Below, in pieces: positions 24,155 to 32,614 of a DNA stretch of 64,000 bases. Positions within the stretch are counted from its first letter, which is position 1; every line of letters starts with the position of its first letter. The stretch is from Pseudocolwellia sp048296855 (GTDB lineage: Bacteria > Pseudomonadota > Gammaproteobacteria > Enterobacterales > Alteromonadaceae): the NCBI GenBank assembly GCA_048296855.1, contig CP182631.1. One strand, given 5' to 3'. Position numbers and translations under genes: made by a program. The notes under the pieces are model-generated. The model saw only the letters and a list, made by a program, of their open reading frames with translations. It was not told where the DNA came from and did not search any database.

Positions 24155-24580
24155 ATGTTTGAATTACTTTATACAAGTTTGGCGCCTACAGGTTTTTCTG
24201 AAGATGAGCTCATTGGTATATTGGAAAAAGCTCGAATAAAAAATAATAAGCTTGGTATTACGGGCATGTTGATTTATCACGATAGAGAAATTATGCAAAT
24301 TTTAGAAGGTGATAAAAGTACGGTGCTTAATTTATTTCAAACTATTTTTGAAGACTCTCGGCATACTTGTGTTGATGTCTTTTATAAAGGTGAAATCAAA
24401 GAAAGATCTTTTTCTGATTGGTCAATGGCTTTTAAATCGTTAGACGAACAAACAATTAAATTAATTACTGATGGCTATCAAGGTTTAGATAAAAACAGTT
24501 CTCCTATTAACATGCTAAAAAGTAGTAATAATAGAGGAAAAAAAACGTTTATATCTTTACGAGAAACTTTTTTTAGTTAA
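24155..24580 (+). CDS. BLUF-domain blue-light sensor
   Basis: 141 aa with a BLUF domain filling residues 1-95. The FAD/photocycle residues line up one for one with AppA: Y6, N30, Q48, W89 and M91. GITGMLIY and ILEGDKSTV are the classical core. It is a short, single-domain BLUF protein with a roughly 45-residue C-terminal tail, so it probably acts on a partner. Neighbours suggest a link with the PAS-GGDEF cyclase about 0.6 kb upstream or with the small membrane protein next to it (inference). Confidence 0.93.
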   Translation: MFELLYTSLAPTGFSEDELIGILEKARIKNNKLGITGMLIYHDREIMQILEGDKSTVLNLFQTIFEDSRHTCVDVFYKGEIKERSFSDWSMAFKSLDEQTIKLITDGYQGLDKNSSPINMLKSSNNRGKKTFISLRETFFS

Positions 24581-24605
24581 TTTAAATTTGATAAAAATAG
24601 GGGGT

Positions 24606-24929
24606 ATGGTGAAGTTATTTGTTCTCTTAAATTCAGTATTATTGTGTTTAAGTGCTTTTACTGTGTTAGCTACTGATAGTAAAACAATTAAAATTAGCGA
24701 TGTAATTTCAAAAGAAGAATTTTCATTATATAAAGATGTTGGTGAATTTATTGATCATTCACCCAAGGTAACTATCATTGTACAACCAGAATTAACTGAT
24801 GTTGCTGAATATGGAGAAGGTGTAGTTAAATCACTCACGGGTACAGATTGTGACAGAGACGGGAAAATGGATGATAACGCGACTTGTAATGCGGTTTATT
24901 TAAAGCTTTGGTTGAAGTATAAACGTTAG
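24606..24929 (+). CDS. Secreted hypothetical protein, about 107 aa
   Basis: AGGGGG at 24599-24604 points to ATG 24606 or, with better spacing, GTG 24609; the TTG at 24588 has no site. A signal peptide (KLFVLLNSVLLCLSAFTVLA) is followed by a short mature part with one pair of cysteines (TDCDRDGKMDDNATCN). The DRDGKMDDN string resembles a calcium-binding or EF-like loop, but a single instance is not enough to assert that. It follows the BLUF gene after 25 bp. Confidence 0.68.
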   Translation: MVKLFVLLNSVLLCLSAFTVLATDSKTIKISDVISKEEFSLYKDVGEFIDHSPKVTIIVQPELTDVAEYGEGVVKSLTGTDCDRDGKMDDNATCNAVYLKLWLKYKR

Positions 24930-25023
24930 ATAAGATGTAAATTATAACCGCTTTATTTTAATTGATATCGAATACCATCGACTTAAGGTAAAATACAAAA
25001 CTGCCAATTTATAACGTGTCTAT

Positions 25024-25344
25024 ATGACTATTAAGATAAAAAATATAACGGAAACAAAATCTGTTGAAGTTACCTGTTCAAGTTGTGAAGCTTGTTGTTG
25101 TCATTTAGAAGTTATGATTATTACTGATACGGGTGTTCCTGAGAAGCATATTGCTTTTGACCAGTGGGGCGGCGAAACCATGCTACGTTTAGACGATGGT
25201 TGGTGCTCAGCTTTAGATCGTGAAACCCTTATGTGTACCATCTATGAAAATCGCCCTTTAATATGTCGAGAGTTTGAAATGGGATCATACGAATGCATTA
25301 ATGAAAGAACCGCACAGGGATTAACGAGTAGTTCAAATGGATAG
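25024..25344 (+). CDS. YkgJ-type cysteine-cluster protein
   Basis: 106 aa of the YkgJ family (zinc- or iron-chelating putative metalloprotein). Cysteines are arranged as CSSCEACCC near the N-terminus, then WCSALDRETLMCTIYENRPLICREFEMGSYEC, the typical pattern. Cytoplasmic, function unknown. Its 3' end overlaps the next small gene by 8 bp. Confidence 0.88.
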   Translation: MTIKIKNITETKSVEVTCSSCEACCCHLEVMIITDTGVPEKHIAFDQWGGETMLRLDDGWCSALDRETLMCTIYENRPLICREFEMGSYECINERTAQGLTSSSNG

Positions 25345-25543
25345 TGCATCAATTATGGTCTGGAGTGTACTATTTGGTGGCATAGGTATTGGTTATTTTA
25401 TCTATGGGAAAAAACAAAAAGCTATTGTTCCATTTTGTATTGGTTTATCTCTGTTTGTTTTTCCTTATTTTATGTCGAGTGTAACCATGCTTATTATTGT
25501 CGGTATTATTTTGGTAGCCATTCCATATTTCATTAAAATTTAG
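25337..25543 (+). CDS. Small membrane protein, 68 aa
   Basis: ATG 25337 overlaps the YkgJ gene end, so it is probably translationally coupled. Two to three hydrophobic helices (about 4-22, 31-47, 49-66) with a KKQK loop after the first. The layout matches small amino-acid-transport-associated or DUF-type membrane proteins, but I recognise no family. Confidence 0.75.
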   Translation: MDSASIMVWSVLFGGIGIGYFIYGKKQKAIVPFCIGLSLFVFPYFMSSVTMLIIVGIILVAIPYFIKI

Positions 25544-25798
25544 CTGTATTTCATCATTAGTTACACTGAAATACTTGGCAGTTTAATTAACAAATATTAC
25601 AATACGTTTAGACTTCATTCATAACCATTTTTTGCAATCAATTTTCAGCATTAACAACATACCATTTATAAATGGGTATCAATCATAAATTATTATGAGT
25701 TTTGATTGATACTATTCACATTCTAACTTAACAATAAATTTTCTCACTCAACCACACTGATATTTTATCGTGATTAATTAATTTGGAGTAATTTTTAT

Positions 25799-26413
25799 AT
25801 GATCGATCTTCTCGCTGTATTTATTACCTTCTTTGCTGTTGTAGATCCCATTGGTACCGTACCCGTATTTATTGCGGTAACAGATAAATATGACCAAAAA
25901 ACAAAACGTCGTATTGCTTTCCTCTCAACGGTTGTATCTATCTGCGTATTATTATTTTTTATGGCGGTAGGAGAAATAGTATTACAGGCTTTATCTATTC
26001 CACTTCCAGCGTTTCAAATATCAGGAGGGATAATATTATTTTTATTCGCGCTTAGTATGATCTTTGGTGATAGTAAACCTGAGCAGGAGATTAAACTATT
26101 AGGACGATCTCATAATGAAACTGCTATTTTTCCTCTAGCTGTTCCTTCAATTGCAAGCCCAGGGGCAATGTTAGCAGCCGTTCTGTTAACAAAAAATTCG
26201 GTTTATAGTATTTGGGAACAAATACAAACTGCATTAGTAATGATGTCGGTTTTAGTTTTGGTATACATATTAATGCTTCTTGCTGGTTTTATTAATCGAT
26301 TTATTGGCGACAGTGGTGCGAGTGTTATTAGTCGAGTAATGGGGTTAATTCTTTCATCTGTTGCAACCACAAATGTACTTGCAGGTTTGAGTGAATATTA
26401 TAAGCACATATAA
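25799..26413 (+). CDS. MarC-family integral membrane protein
   Basis: 204 aa, six hydrophobic helices, MarC/UPF0056 family. FFAVVDPIGTVPVF near the N-terminus and FPLAVPSIASPGAMLA in the middle are the two signature segments. ATG 25799 follows TTTGGAG. The family's transport role is unresolved despite the historical link with multiple antibiotic resistance. Confidence 0.92.
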   Translation: MIDLLAVFITFFAVVDPIGTVPVFIAVTDKYDQKTKRRIAFLSTVVSICVLLFFMAVGEIVLQALSIPLPAFQISGGIILFLFALSMIFGDSKPEQEIKLLGRSHNETAIFPLAVPSIASPGAMLAAVLLTKNSVYSIWEQIQTALVMMSVLVLVYILMLLAGFINRFIGDSGASVISRVMGLILSSVATTNVLAGLSEYYKHI

Positions 26414-26520
26414 AAAATAATTATGTAACCACAATTAATATTAGGCTTGAGTAATGGTTATCGTAAATACCACAGTTATAAATTAAAATTTTAACATTAA
26501 AGAATCACTTAGGAATATAT

Positions 26521-27390
26521 ATGAAAAAAGAGCTCATATTCGCAATTACCGCATCAATGTTATTACCCATAACGGTTGTAGCAAAAGATAATATGCATAA
26601 TTCCCATTATGTGGTATCAGATAAAGTAATCGCTGAACAACGTGCAGCACTTGCAAAAAATACTAACGGCCAAGGTTTTGGTCCTCAGTCTCCTCGGGAC
26701 ATAGATTCAGTAGAGGGTAGTAATCCTATAATATTCAGCGATGCTCCTGTTTCTCAAAAAATGAATCTTTGTAATATTCATTTTCATAAAAATGCCGAAC
26801 ATAAAGGCGGCGAGTTTACGATATATGCAGGAAATGGTGATGGTCATGGTTTTGGTAGTGGTTATAAGTATTCTGGTAAGTTAAGCGACAAAGAGATTAA
26901 GTCGGTAGGAAATAATATTTGTTTAAGTGAACATGGTAGTTTGAATTCTGGTGATACTATTGAAGTTCATTATGTATATTCTACTGCTATGGTTCAGCCC
27001 GGTCCAACCTTGGGTTCATGTTTAAATGACTCAATAAATAATCCGCAGTTACGAGTAGAAACCCAAGTTTATGTATTGGTTAATAACACTGATGGTCTTA
27101 ACTTTAATACGTTAACTCAATACGATCGAATAAACGATTTCTATCAAGCGGTGAACATACCTAGCAATACAGGTAAGCCTATTCAGTATTCTGGTTCAAC
27201 TACAGGGCCAAGTTATAATGAAAAAGGATCTCCATTTCAGGTTACCTGGAATGTTCGACCTAAAGTAAGCAAAGTAAATATTGAAAGTGTAGGTAAGTGG
27301 TGCGAAAGCAATATCTTTAAAGAAGATCATGCCCATGGTGTTAGAAACCTAGTTACAAATTCTCAGCTTATTTCAAATATTATTCAATAA
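26521..27390 (+). CDS. Delta-class carbonic anhydrase, secreted
   Basis: Periplasmic or secreted zinc enzyme interconverting CO2 and bicarbonate. A signal peptide (MKKELIFAITASMLLPITVVA) is followed by the segment MNLCNIHFHKNAEHKGGEFTIYAG and GFGSGYKYSGKL, which match delta-class (diatom TWCA1-like) carbonic anhydrases; the histidines in IHFHKNAEH are the expected zinc ligands. Two further cysteines (NICLSEHG, LGSCLND) suggest a disulfide. 289 aa. Delta-class enzymes are known from diatoms and some bacteria. Assignment by recognised motifs. Confidence 0.83.
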   Translation: MKKELIFAITASMLLPITVVAKDNMHNSHYVVSDKVIAEQRAALAKNTNGQGFGPQSPRDIDSVEGSNPIIFSDAPVSQKMNLCNIHFHKNAEHKGGEFTIYAGNGDGHGFGSGYKYSGKLSDKEIKSVGNNICLSEHGSLNSGDTIEVHYVYSTAMVQPGPTLGSCLNDSINNPQLRVETQVYVLVNNTDGLNFNTLTQYDRINDFYQAVNIPSNTGKPIQYSGSTTGPSYNEKGSPFQVTWNVRPKVSKVNIESVGKWCESNIFKEDHAHGVRNLVTNSQLISNIIQ

Positions 27391-27421
27391 TTTTAATTCA
27401 TGTTTGTAATCCAAATCATTA

Positions 27422-27452
27422 AAGCCCTAAATCGTATGATAATTTAGGGCTT
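27422..27452 (+). terminator. Hairpin after the carbonic anhydrase gene
   Basis: AAGCCCTAAAT pairs perfectly with ATTTAGGGCTT around a 9-base loop. The T-run is poor, so termination is likely but not certain. It lies between two convergent genes. Confidence 0.6.
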
Positions 27453-27546
27453 ACAAAGAAGGGTGATATTTTACTATATCTCTTGTAGATTTTATTACAG
27501 GACCTTTGTTACAGAATTATAAATTTATAAACACAAATAAACCTTT

Positions 27547-27948
27547 TCAAATTTCTTTCGACAATTCATTTAAACATACTGAAGCGATAAAACCAGAACG
27601 TGTTTTATGCTCTGGTGATTTACTTACCCGATCATCTATTTTCTTAATTAGTAATTCCGGAAGGGTTACATTAATTTTCTGGCTCTTTCCTAAGTACGGG
27701 ACAATATCGATTTCTATAATTGCCCAAATTACATTTTCATTTTGTTTTAAATGGTAATCAATTGATTTTGCATTGGGTATTGCTTCACCGTACTCAGCTA
27801 AAATTTCAAGATGTTCACCTACTACTTTTTTTAACCTAGTTAAGCCTTCATCAACCGTTTCTGCTTTTATTTTACATCCAGGTAAATCAACTACTGATAA
27901 AGAGTAGTTCGGCATATTTTCTTTAGTAATCGAAACAGGGTATTTCAT
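27547..27948 (-). CDS. hicB: HicB-family antitoxin (orphan)
   Basis: 133 aa. The N-terminal HicB fold (MKYPVSITKENMPNYSLSVVDLPGCKIKAETVDEGL) with L..L.EYGEAIP is followed by a C-terminal ribbon-helix-helix type DNA-binding segment (INVTLPELLIKKIDDRVSK...TRSGFIASVCLNEL). ATG follows AAGGAAATAAC. No hicA-sized ORF is present on either side, so it is an orphan. In complete systems HicB neutralises the HicA mRNase and represses the operon. Confidence 0.86.
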   Translation of the reverse strand: MKYPVSITKENMPNYSLSVVDLPGCKIKAETVDEGLTRLKKVVGEHLEILAEYGEAIPNAKSIDYHLKQNENVIWAIIEIDIVPYLGKSQKINVTLPELLIKKIDDRVSKSPEHKTRSGFIASVCLNELSKEI

Positions 27949-27982
27949 GTTATTTCCTTAAAACTTCCAATACAAACAGTGT

Positions 27983-28114
27983 AACCCTAACACCCCCAAA
28001 AGGCTACACATTGATAACCCTAGCAACCCCAAGGTACTCAACCAGAACAACCCTAACAACCCCAAAAACGTAAAACAAAACAACCCCAACACCTCCAAAG
28101 TAATGAAGTGAACA
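27983..28114. repeat. Four 33-bp tandem repeats with C-rich core, upstream of hicB
   Basis: Units begin exactly 33 bp apart at 27983, 28016, 28049 and 28082. Each has an 18-bp core near AACCCTAACAACCCCAAA and a variable 15-bp spacer. The minus strand (hicB sense) therefore carries paired G-runs, with G-quadruplex potential. The frame gives NPNNPK-like 11-residue repeats, but no start codon exists before an upstream stop, so it is not a gene as it stands. Confidence 0.8.
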
Positions 28115-28357
28115 TTCACTCAACACCTTAATCATTAAAAACAAAATAAATACCGTTTAATTAAAGGGGTATTAGAGGTGTTATTTATGTATAGGAAAGT
28201 AATGGTATTTAATTAAATCAAGAAATATTCAATACGGTTATTAGAAATAGAGAGGGGGAAAACTAAAAATATAAGGAAAGTTACGCTATAAATTCAGCAT
28301 AATATTGAAGTTAATAATATCGAATATAAGGCAAATAAAAGCAGTATATGAATAAAA

Positions 28358-28382
28358 AAAGGCTAGTTGTAAACTAGCCTTT
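28358..28382 (-). terminator. Rho-independent terminator of hpd
   Basis: AAAGGCTAGTT/AACTAGCCTTT stem with a GTA loop; on the minus strand it is followed by TTTTTTTATT. It lies 29 bp past the hpd stop. Confidence 0.88.
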
Positions 28383-28410
28383 GTAGGATCGTTTATATAA
28401 AAAACTGACT

Positions 28411-29475
28411 TTAAATAACACCTCTTTCTACTTGATCACGTTCAATAGATTCAAACAATGCTTTAAAATTACCTTCGCCAAAACCGTCATCTTGTTTACG
28501 TTGTATAAACTCGAAAAATACAGGACCAATCACCGTCTCTGAAAATATTTGTAAAAGTAGTTTAGGTCCATCAGTTGTTGTACCGTCTAATAAAATACCA
28601 CGGGTTTGTAACTCACTCACATTTTCACCATGACCGGGTAAACGGTCTTCTAGCATATCGTAATAAGTTTGTGGCGGTGCTTTCATTAAAGGAACACCAC
28701 GTTCTTTTAATCGATCTAAACATGCCGGTAAATTGTCACAAGAAAAGGCAATATGCTGAATACCTTCACCGTTATACTTCATTAAAAATTCTTCAATTTG
28801 CCCAATGCCCTGGCTTGCTTCTTCATTTAACGGAATACGAATTAAACCATCTGGCGCTGTTAAGGCTTTTGAGAATAATCCGGTATATTCTCCTTTTATA
28901 TCGAAATAGCGTATTTCTCTAAAGTTAAATAATCGTTCATAAAAGTCAGCCCAAAAATTCATACGTCCACGATAAACATTATGCGTTAAATGATCGATTA
29001 CGTTAAAGCCACATCCTTTTGGGTGTTTATCAACACCTTCTTCGTAAATAAAATCTATATCGTATATTGATGATCCGTCTTCATATCTATCAATTAAATA
29101 CAAAGGTGCGCCACCTATACCTTTAATTGCGGGTAAACGTAGTTCCATTGGTCCGGTTGGAATTTCTACGGGTTGAGCACCTAAAACCAAAGCTCTGTCA
29201 TACGCTTTTTGTGCATTTTTAACTCGAAATGCCATACCACAGGCACTAGGGCCGTGCTCAGAAGCAAAATATCCGCCCACACTTTTAGGTTCTTTATTAA
29301 GAATTAAATTAATACCGCCTTGGCGATATAAATCAACATTTTTTGAACGATGTGTGGCTATTTTACTAAAACCTAACATATCAAATACAGGCTCTAAAAT
29401 ACCTAGAGTTGGGGATGCAAATTCAATAAATTCGAAACCATCTAACCCCATAGGGTTTTCAAATAAATCAGCCAT
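28411..29475 (-). CDS. hpd: 4-hydroxyphenylpyruvate dioxygenase
   Basis: Fe(II) enzyme of tyrosine catabolism that makes homogentisate from 4-hydroxyphenylpyruvate. 354 aa, two vicinal-oxygen-chelate domains. Iron ligands: H162 (DHLTHN), H241 (GIQHIAF) and E322 (VFFEFIQR). ATG follows AGAGGTACAC. No other tyrosine-pathway gene is next to it. Its own terminator follows. Confidence 0.95.
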   Translation of the reverse strand: MADLFENPMGLDGFEFIEFASPTLGILEPVFDMLGFSKIATHRSKNVDLYRQGGINLILNKEPKSVGGYFASEHGPSACGMAFRVKNAQKAYDRALVLGAQPVEIPTGPMELRLPAIKGIGGAPLYLIDRYEDGSSIYDIDFIYEEGVDKHPKGCGFNVIDHLTHNVYRGRMNFWADFYERLFNFREIRYFDIKGEYTGLFSKALTAPDGLIRIPLNEEASQGIGQIEEFLMKYNGEGIQHIAFSCDNLPACLDRLKERGVPLMKAPPQTYYDMLEDRLPGHGENVSELQTRGILLDGTTTDGPKLLLQIFSETVIGPVFFEFIQRKQDDGFGEGNFKALFESIERDQVERGVI

Positions 29476-30034
29476 GTGTACCTCTGTGTATAAATTTTTA
29501 TCACTGGTTATATGAAAACAACATAACTCAATGCACGTGAATAACGTGATGATTCAAAATTATATAAGTTACTAAAACAAGTCAATTTATGCAGAAAGTT
29601 AACTTAAATTGTTATTTTAGTGATATAAAACAATTGATTACGTGTGTTTTGCAATGTTTCAAATGGAAGTGTAAATGTATAAGAACAAAGGCTGTAAATT
29701 ATTAAGGTCTGTTGAGCTTTTATGTTTAAATTTTCTTCAAATTAAATGTTTGTTAAGCACGGAGCAAGAGATCTAGCATAGTTGTTCTATGTAAATTCCT
29801 TGTAACAATGAGCAAAAAGCATTTAAACGGATCCGTAGGACAGGATTTGTTATGTAAGATGGTGGAATATAATTATGTGTAAATATATCTACACACGGAA
29901 CATTATTACTTTTAAAATTGTAAATTTGAGCTACATCAGCATAAGTTTATGTTTTTAATATGTAATTAATAATGTTTAGATAGAATATTATCCAGAATGC
30001 TGTTTTTAAATATTTCATTTAAACTAAAAAATAG
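29476..30034. other. Intergenic region of 559 bp
   Basis: No ORF with coding character on either strand. It holds the hpd promoter region on its left side and an 18-bp near-palindrome at 29877-29894. Nothing else recognisable. Confidence 0.6.
29877..29894. promoter_or_regulatory. 18-bp palindromic site GTGTAAATATATCTACAC
   Basis: Arms GTGTA/TACAC around an AT-rich centre, with only one mismatched position pair. It looks like a dimeric regulator site and recalls TyrR/PhhR boxes (TGTAAA-N6-TTTACA), though the spacing is shorter. It lies about 400 bp upstream of hpd. Confidence 0.4.
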
Positions 30035-31276
30035 TTAATTAACTTTTCGTTTTTTACCACTTTCAGCTCGTAATTTGTTCTCACTTTGAACATATACGGT
30101 ATCTGTTGTTGCCATACTGGCATGACCAAGATCTTCAGAAACATCTTTAAGAGGGCGGCCACGTTCTATTTCCATACTTGCTCCGGTATGTCTGAGCCAA
30201 TGTGTTGAAGCTTCTTTTAATTTTAAGGCTTTATCTTCACCTACCTGTTGTTTCATAGTTAAGTAAGCACGATCGAAAACCGTTTGTACTAAGCGTCTTA
30301 AGTGTCTTGATGTCATTCCACCTTGACCTCTTATTTTTTCAACTAACACGGTGTTTTCACTGCTCGTAGGTAAACTTGATAAACCTCTTGATGCGCGATA
30401 GCGTTTTAAAAAAGGGAGAAAATCTACGGGTACTGTTGTATCGCGTAACTTTCGACCTTTACCAAATACTTTTAACCACCAGTTATCATCTTCGTCTTGC
30501 CAAAAATGCCCCATAATAGGTGACCAAGCAGGGCGCTCAGATAATTCTGATATACGTAAAAACAAGGTTTTCAATGATGCGATTACGAATAAGCTACGTT
30601 CAAAAGTTTCATCTTCGTTAGCCATATCAATTGCGGTATCTAATACATATTGCCATTGTACTGAGCTTAATCGTTTAACTTCTTTTACCTGTGCGTCGGT
30701 AATAAAATGTCTACAATCTTTTTTTGCTATTTGTGCAGGATTCCCCAAACAATATTCTTCAGCCATTAAGTAGTTATAAAACACAATAATTGCAGTAAAT
30801 GATGAGGTTAAGGTTTGCTGAGATGGACGATATTTTTTCTTATCGATAACTGTTTGGTTTTTCTGGATTTTAGGGATTTGAATTTTATAAGGCGCCCAAA
30901 GTTCATTGGCTGAAGAGTATCCATTCGATAACTTAAAGCGTTCTTGGTTAGACGTACCGATCCATGTAACGGGTGGCTGCCAACAAAAATCAGCATATTC
31001 TAAAATATCTGTTTTACGTAACTGATCAATTGGCATTTTTTTAATAATAAACGACCATAATAAAAAACGTTCTACTTCATTTCTAAAACGATCATAGGTA
31101 TGAATAGATTTATTTCTACCAGTGTATTCTAAAAAAGACTGCCCCCATTTAAAATGCTCTAACCACCAATCAGGTTCTGATGAAAATATTGTATCGAGTT
31201 CAGGATAATCTTCAAAATCGAATTCAAGTAAATCGATATACGATGGATATAATGGTATAGGCTTTGTTAATGGCAT
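30035..31276 (-). CDS. Tyrosine recombinase/integrase
   Basis: 413-aa phage-integrase family protein. The catalytic set is complete: R241 (LFLRISELSE), K273 (FGKGRK), H359-x-x-R362 (HWLRHT), H385 (LGHAS) and the nucleophile Y395 (TTDTVYVQ). The N-terminal 200 residues hold a SAM-like core-binding domain. It is longer than integron integrases (about 320 aa), sits 6.4 kb beyond the end of the cassette array and has no attI beside it, so I do not call it IntI. It may be a degraded island's integrase or a stand-alone chromosomal recombinase. Confidence 0.88.
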   Translation of the reverse strand: MPLTKPIPLYPSYIDLLEFDFEDYPELDTIFSSEPDWWLEHFKWGQSFLEYTGRNKSIHTYDRFRNEVERFLLWSFIIKKMPIDQLRKTDILEYADFCWQPPVTWIGTSNQERFKLSNGYSSANELWAPYKIQIPKIQKNQTVIDKKKYRPSQQTLTSSFTAIIVFYNYLMAEEYCLGNPAQIAKKDCRHFITDAQVKEVKRLSSVQWQYVLDTAIDMANEDETFERSLFVIASLKTLFLRISELSERPAWSPIMGHFWQDEDDNWWLKVFGKGRKLRDTTVPVDFLPFLKRYRASRGLSSLPTSSENTVLVEKIRGQGGMTSRHLRRLVQTVFDRAYLTMKQQVGEDKALKLKEASTHWLRHTGASMEIERGRPLKDVSEDLGHASMATTDTVYVQSENKLRAESGKKRKVN

Positions 31277-31391
31277 TTTAAATTTTAGCGAGTTTATCTG
31301 AGCATAAGTTAGTTTAATTTGTTAAAAACACTATGTCCAATACTAGTTTTTAAATTAATGAGTAAAGGTGGCAGGGGGCCTTTAATATTTA

Positions 31392-32231
31392 TTAAAACCA
31401 GTCGTCGTTCTCTTCAAATACGTGAATGAGTTGTTGTTTTAACTTATTAATATTAATGTCTTTTTGAGCATAACAAATAAGATAAACCGGATATGAAAAT
31501 TGAGGTGAATTAGGTGTTAATTCAATAAGTCCTTGCTCTAAATATCGATTAATGACACGTGTTCTAAAATAGCCACTTCCGCCAGACTTTAACATAACCT
31601 GTAAAGCGACAGGCCCTAAACTGATTGATATATTACTACGAGCTAATTCTGGTAGGGCATTATCATGTAGTCTTCGGTATTCGTCTCCCCAATCTATATA
31701 CATGTAGGGTTCGCTATTATTTTTGGCTTGAACGCGTATTAATTTTTCATCTAATAAATGTTCTACAATAATACGCGAACTATATTCTGGTTGATGAACT
31801 AATGCGGCATCTAATCCGCCTGATCTTACTTTTTCACATAACTGTTTACTGTCACCAACTTCAAGGTTTAATGCAAGTTCAGGATTGTTTTTATTAATTT
31901 GAACAAGCCATTTGGCGGCTATAGGGTTCCAGAGTGTTAAATCAACGCCTATAGCAAGGCTGTCTTTAGATACAAGTGGTAATGGTAAATCTCTTTTTGC
32001 TGCATGCCATGTTTGAACAATTTGTGTTGCGTATGATTTAAAGTGCTCGCCATCTTTTGTTAATTTAGCGCCGCTTTTATTTCTGATAAATAAAGCGCAG
32101 TTAAGTTCGTTTTCTAACGATTTTATACGTGCAGTAACTGTTGTTTGAGTTACATTAAGTTCAACAGCAGATGCACCAAAAGTACCCGTATTGCAAATTG
32201 AAAGAAACGTTTTAGCCGCAATATAATCCAT
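31392..32231 (-). CDS. LysR-family transcriptional regulator
   Basis: 279 aa. The N-terminal winged helix-turn-helix (AKTFLSICNTGTFGASAVELNVTQTTVTARIKSLENEL) is followed by a LysR substrate-binding domain. It is transcribed divergently from the small membrane gene and HPP-family gene at 32387, its most likely target. The effector is unknown. Confidence 0.9.
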   Translation of the reverse strand: MDYIAAKTFLSICNTGTFGASAVELNVTQTTVTARIKSLENELNCALFIRNKSGAKLTKDGEHFKSYATQIVQTWHAAKRDLPLPLVSKDSLAIGVDLTLWNPIAAKWLVQINKNNPELALNLEVGDSKQLCEKVRSGGLDAALVHQPEYSSRIIVEHLLDEKLIRVQAKNNSEPYMYIDWGDEYRRLHDNALPELARSNISISLGPVALQVMLKSGGSGYFRTRVINRYLEQGLIELTPNSPQFSYPVYLICYAQKDININKLKQQLIHVFEENDDWF

Positions 32232-32386
32232 AAAACTTCCATTAATATCGATAGAACAAATAATAAACCTAAATATTATTCATTATACACATATATTTTT
32301 CTTAGATACTATCTTCGCTCCAAAATTGTGCCGACCCATGATCTATTCTGGTGCGTGCTTTAAGTCAATTAAATAGGGCTATATTA

Positions 32387-32614
32387 ATGTTCAATCCGTC
32401 TATACCTACACTGCTACGTTTTGCTAATGTAATGATTGCTTTAACTCTCATAATTACGTTAAGTGCTATAGCACTGGTTTATGGCATGGACGAAAAACTC
32501 ACAATAGTGGAACAAATAGCAGGGCACATAACAATAATGATTATGCCTGCTTTATTTAAACTCTCTTATGTTCTTAGGTTATTCACGCTGAAAGAGTTGG
32601 GCTTAAAAGAATGA
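32387..32614 (+). CDS. Small membrane protein, about 75 aa
   Basis: ATG 32387 is preferred (AGGG 9 bp upstream) over GTG 32351. Two hydrophobic helices (about 10-30 and 42-60) and a short charged C-terminus. The stop overlaps the HPP-family start (ATGA), so the two are translationally coupled and may work together. No family recognised. Confidence 0.75.
   Translation: MFNPSIPTLLRFANVMIALTLIITLSAIALVYGMDEKLTIVEQIAGHITIMIMPALFKLSYVLRLFTLKELGLKE

Noticed and set aside
27506..27757. 83-codon plus-strand ORF
   Set aside because: It is the antisense shadow of hicB, which has a clear family match and ribosome site.
27971..28107. NPNNPK repeat frame as a gene
   Set aside because: It has an upstream in-frame stop and no start codon; kept only as a DNA repeat.
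30035..31276. Tyrosine recombinase as the integron integrase
   Set aside because: At 413 aa it is too long, lies beyond the wrong end of the array with unrelated genes between, and no attI-like site is beside it. I see no IntI-type extra patch.
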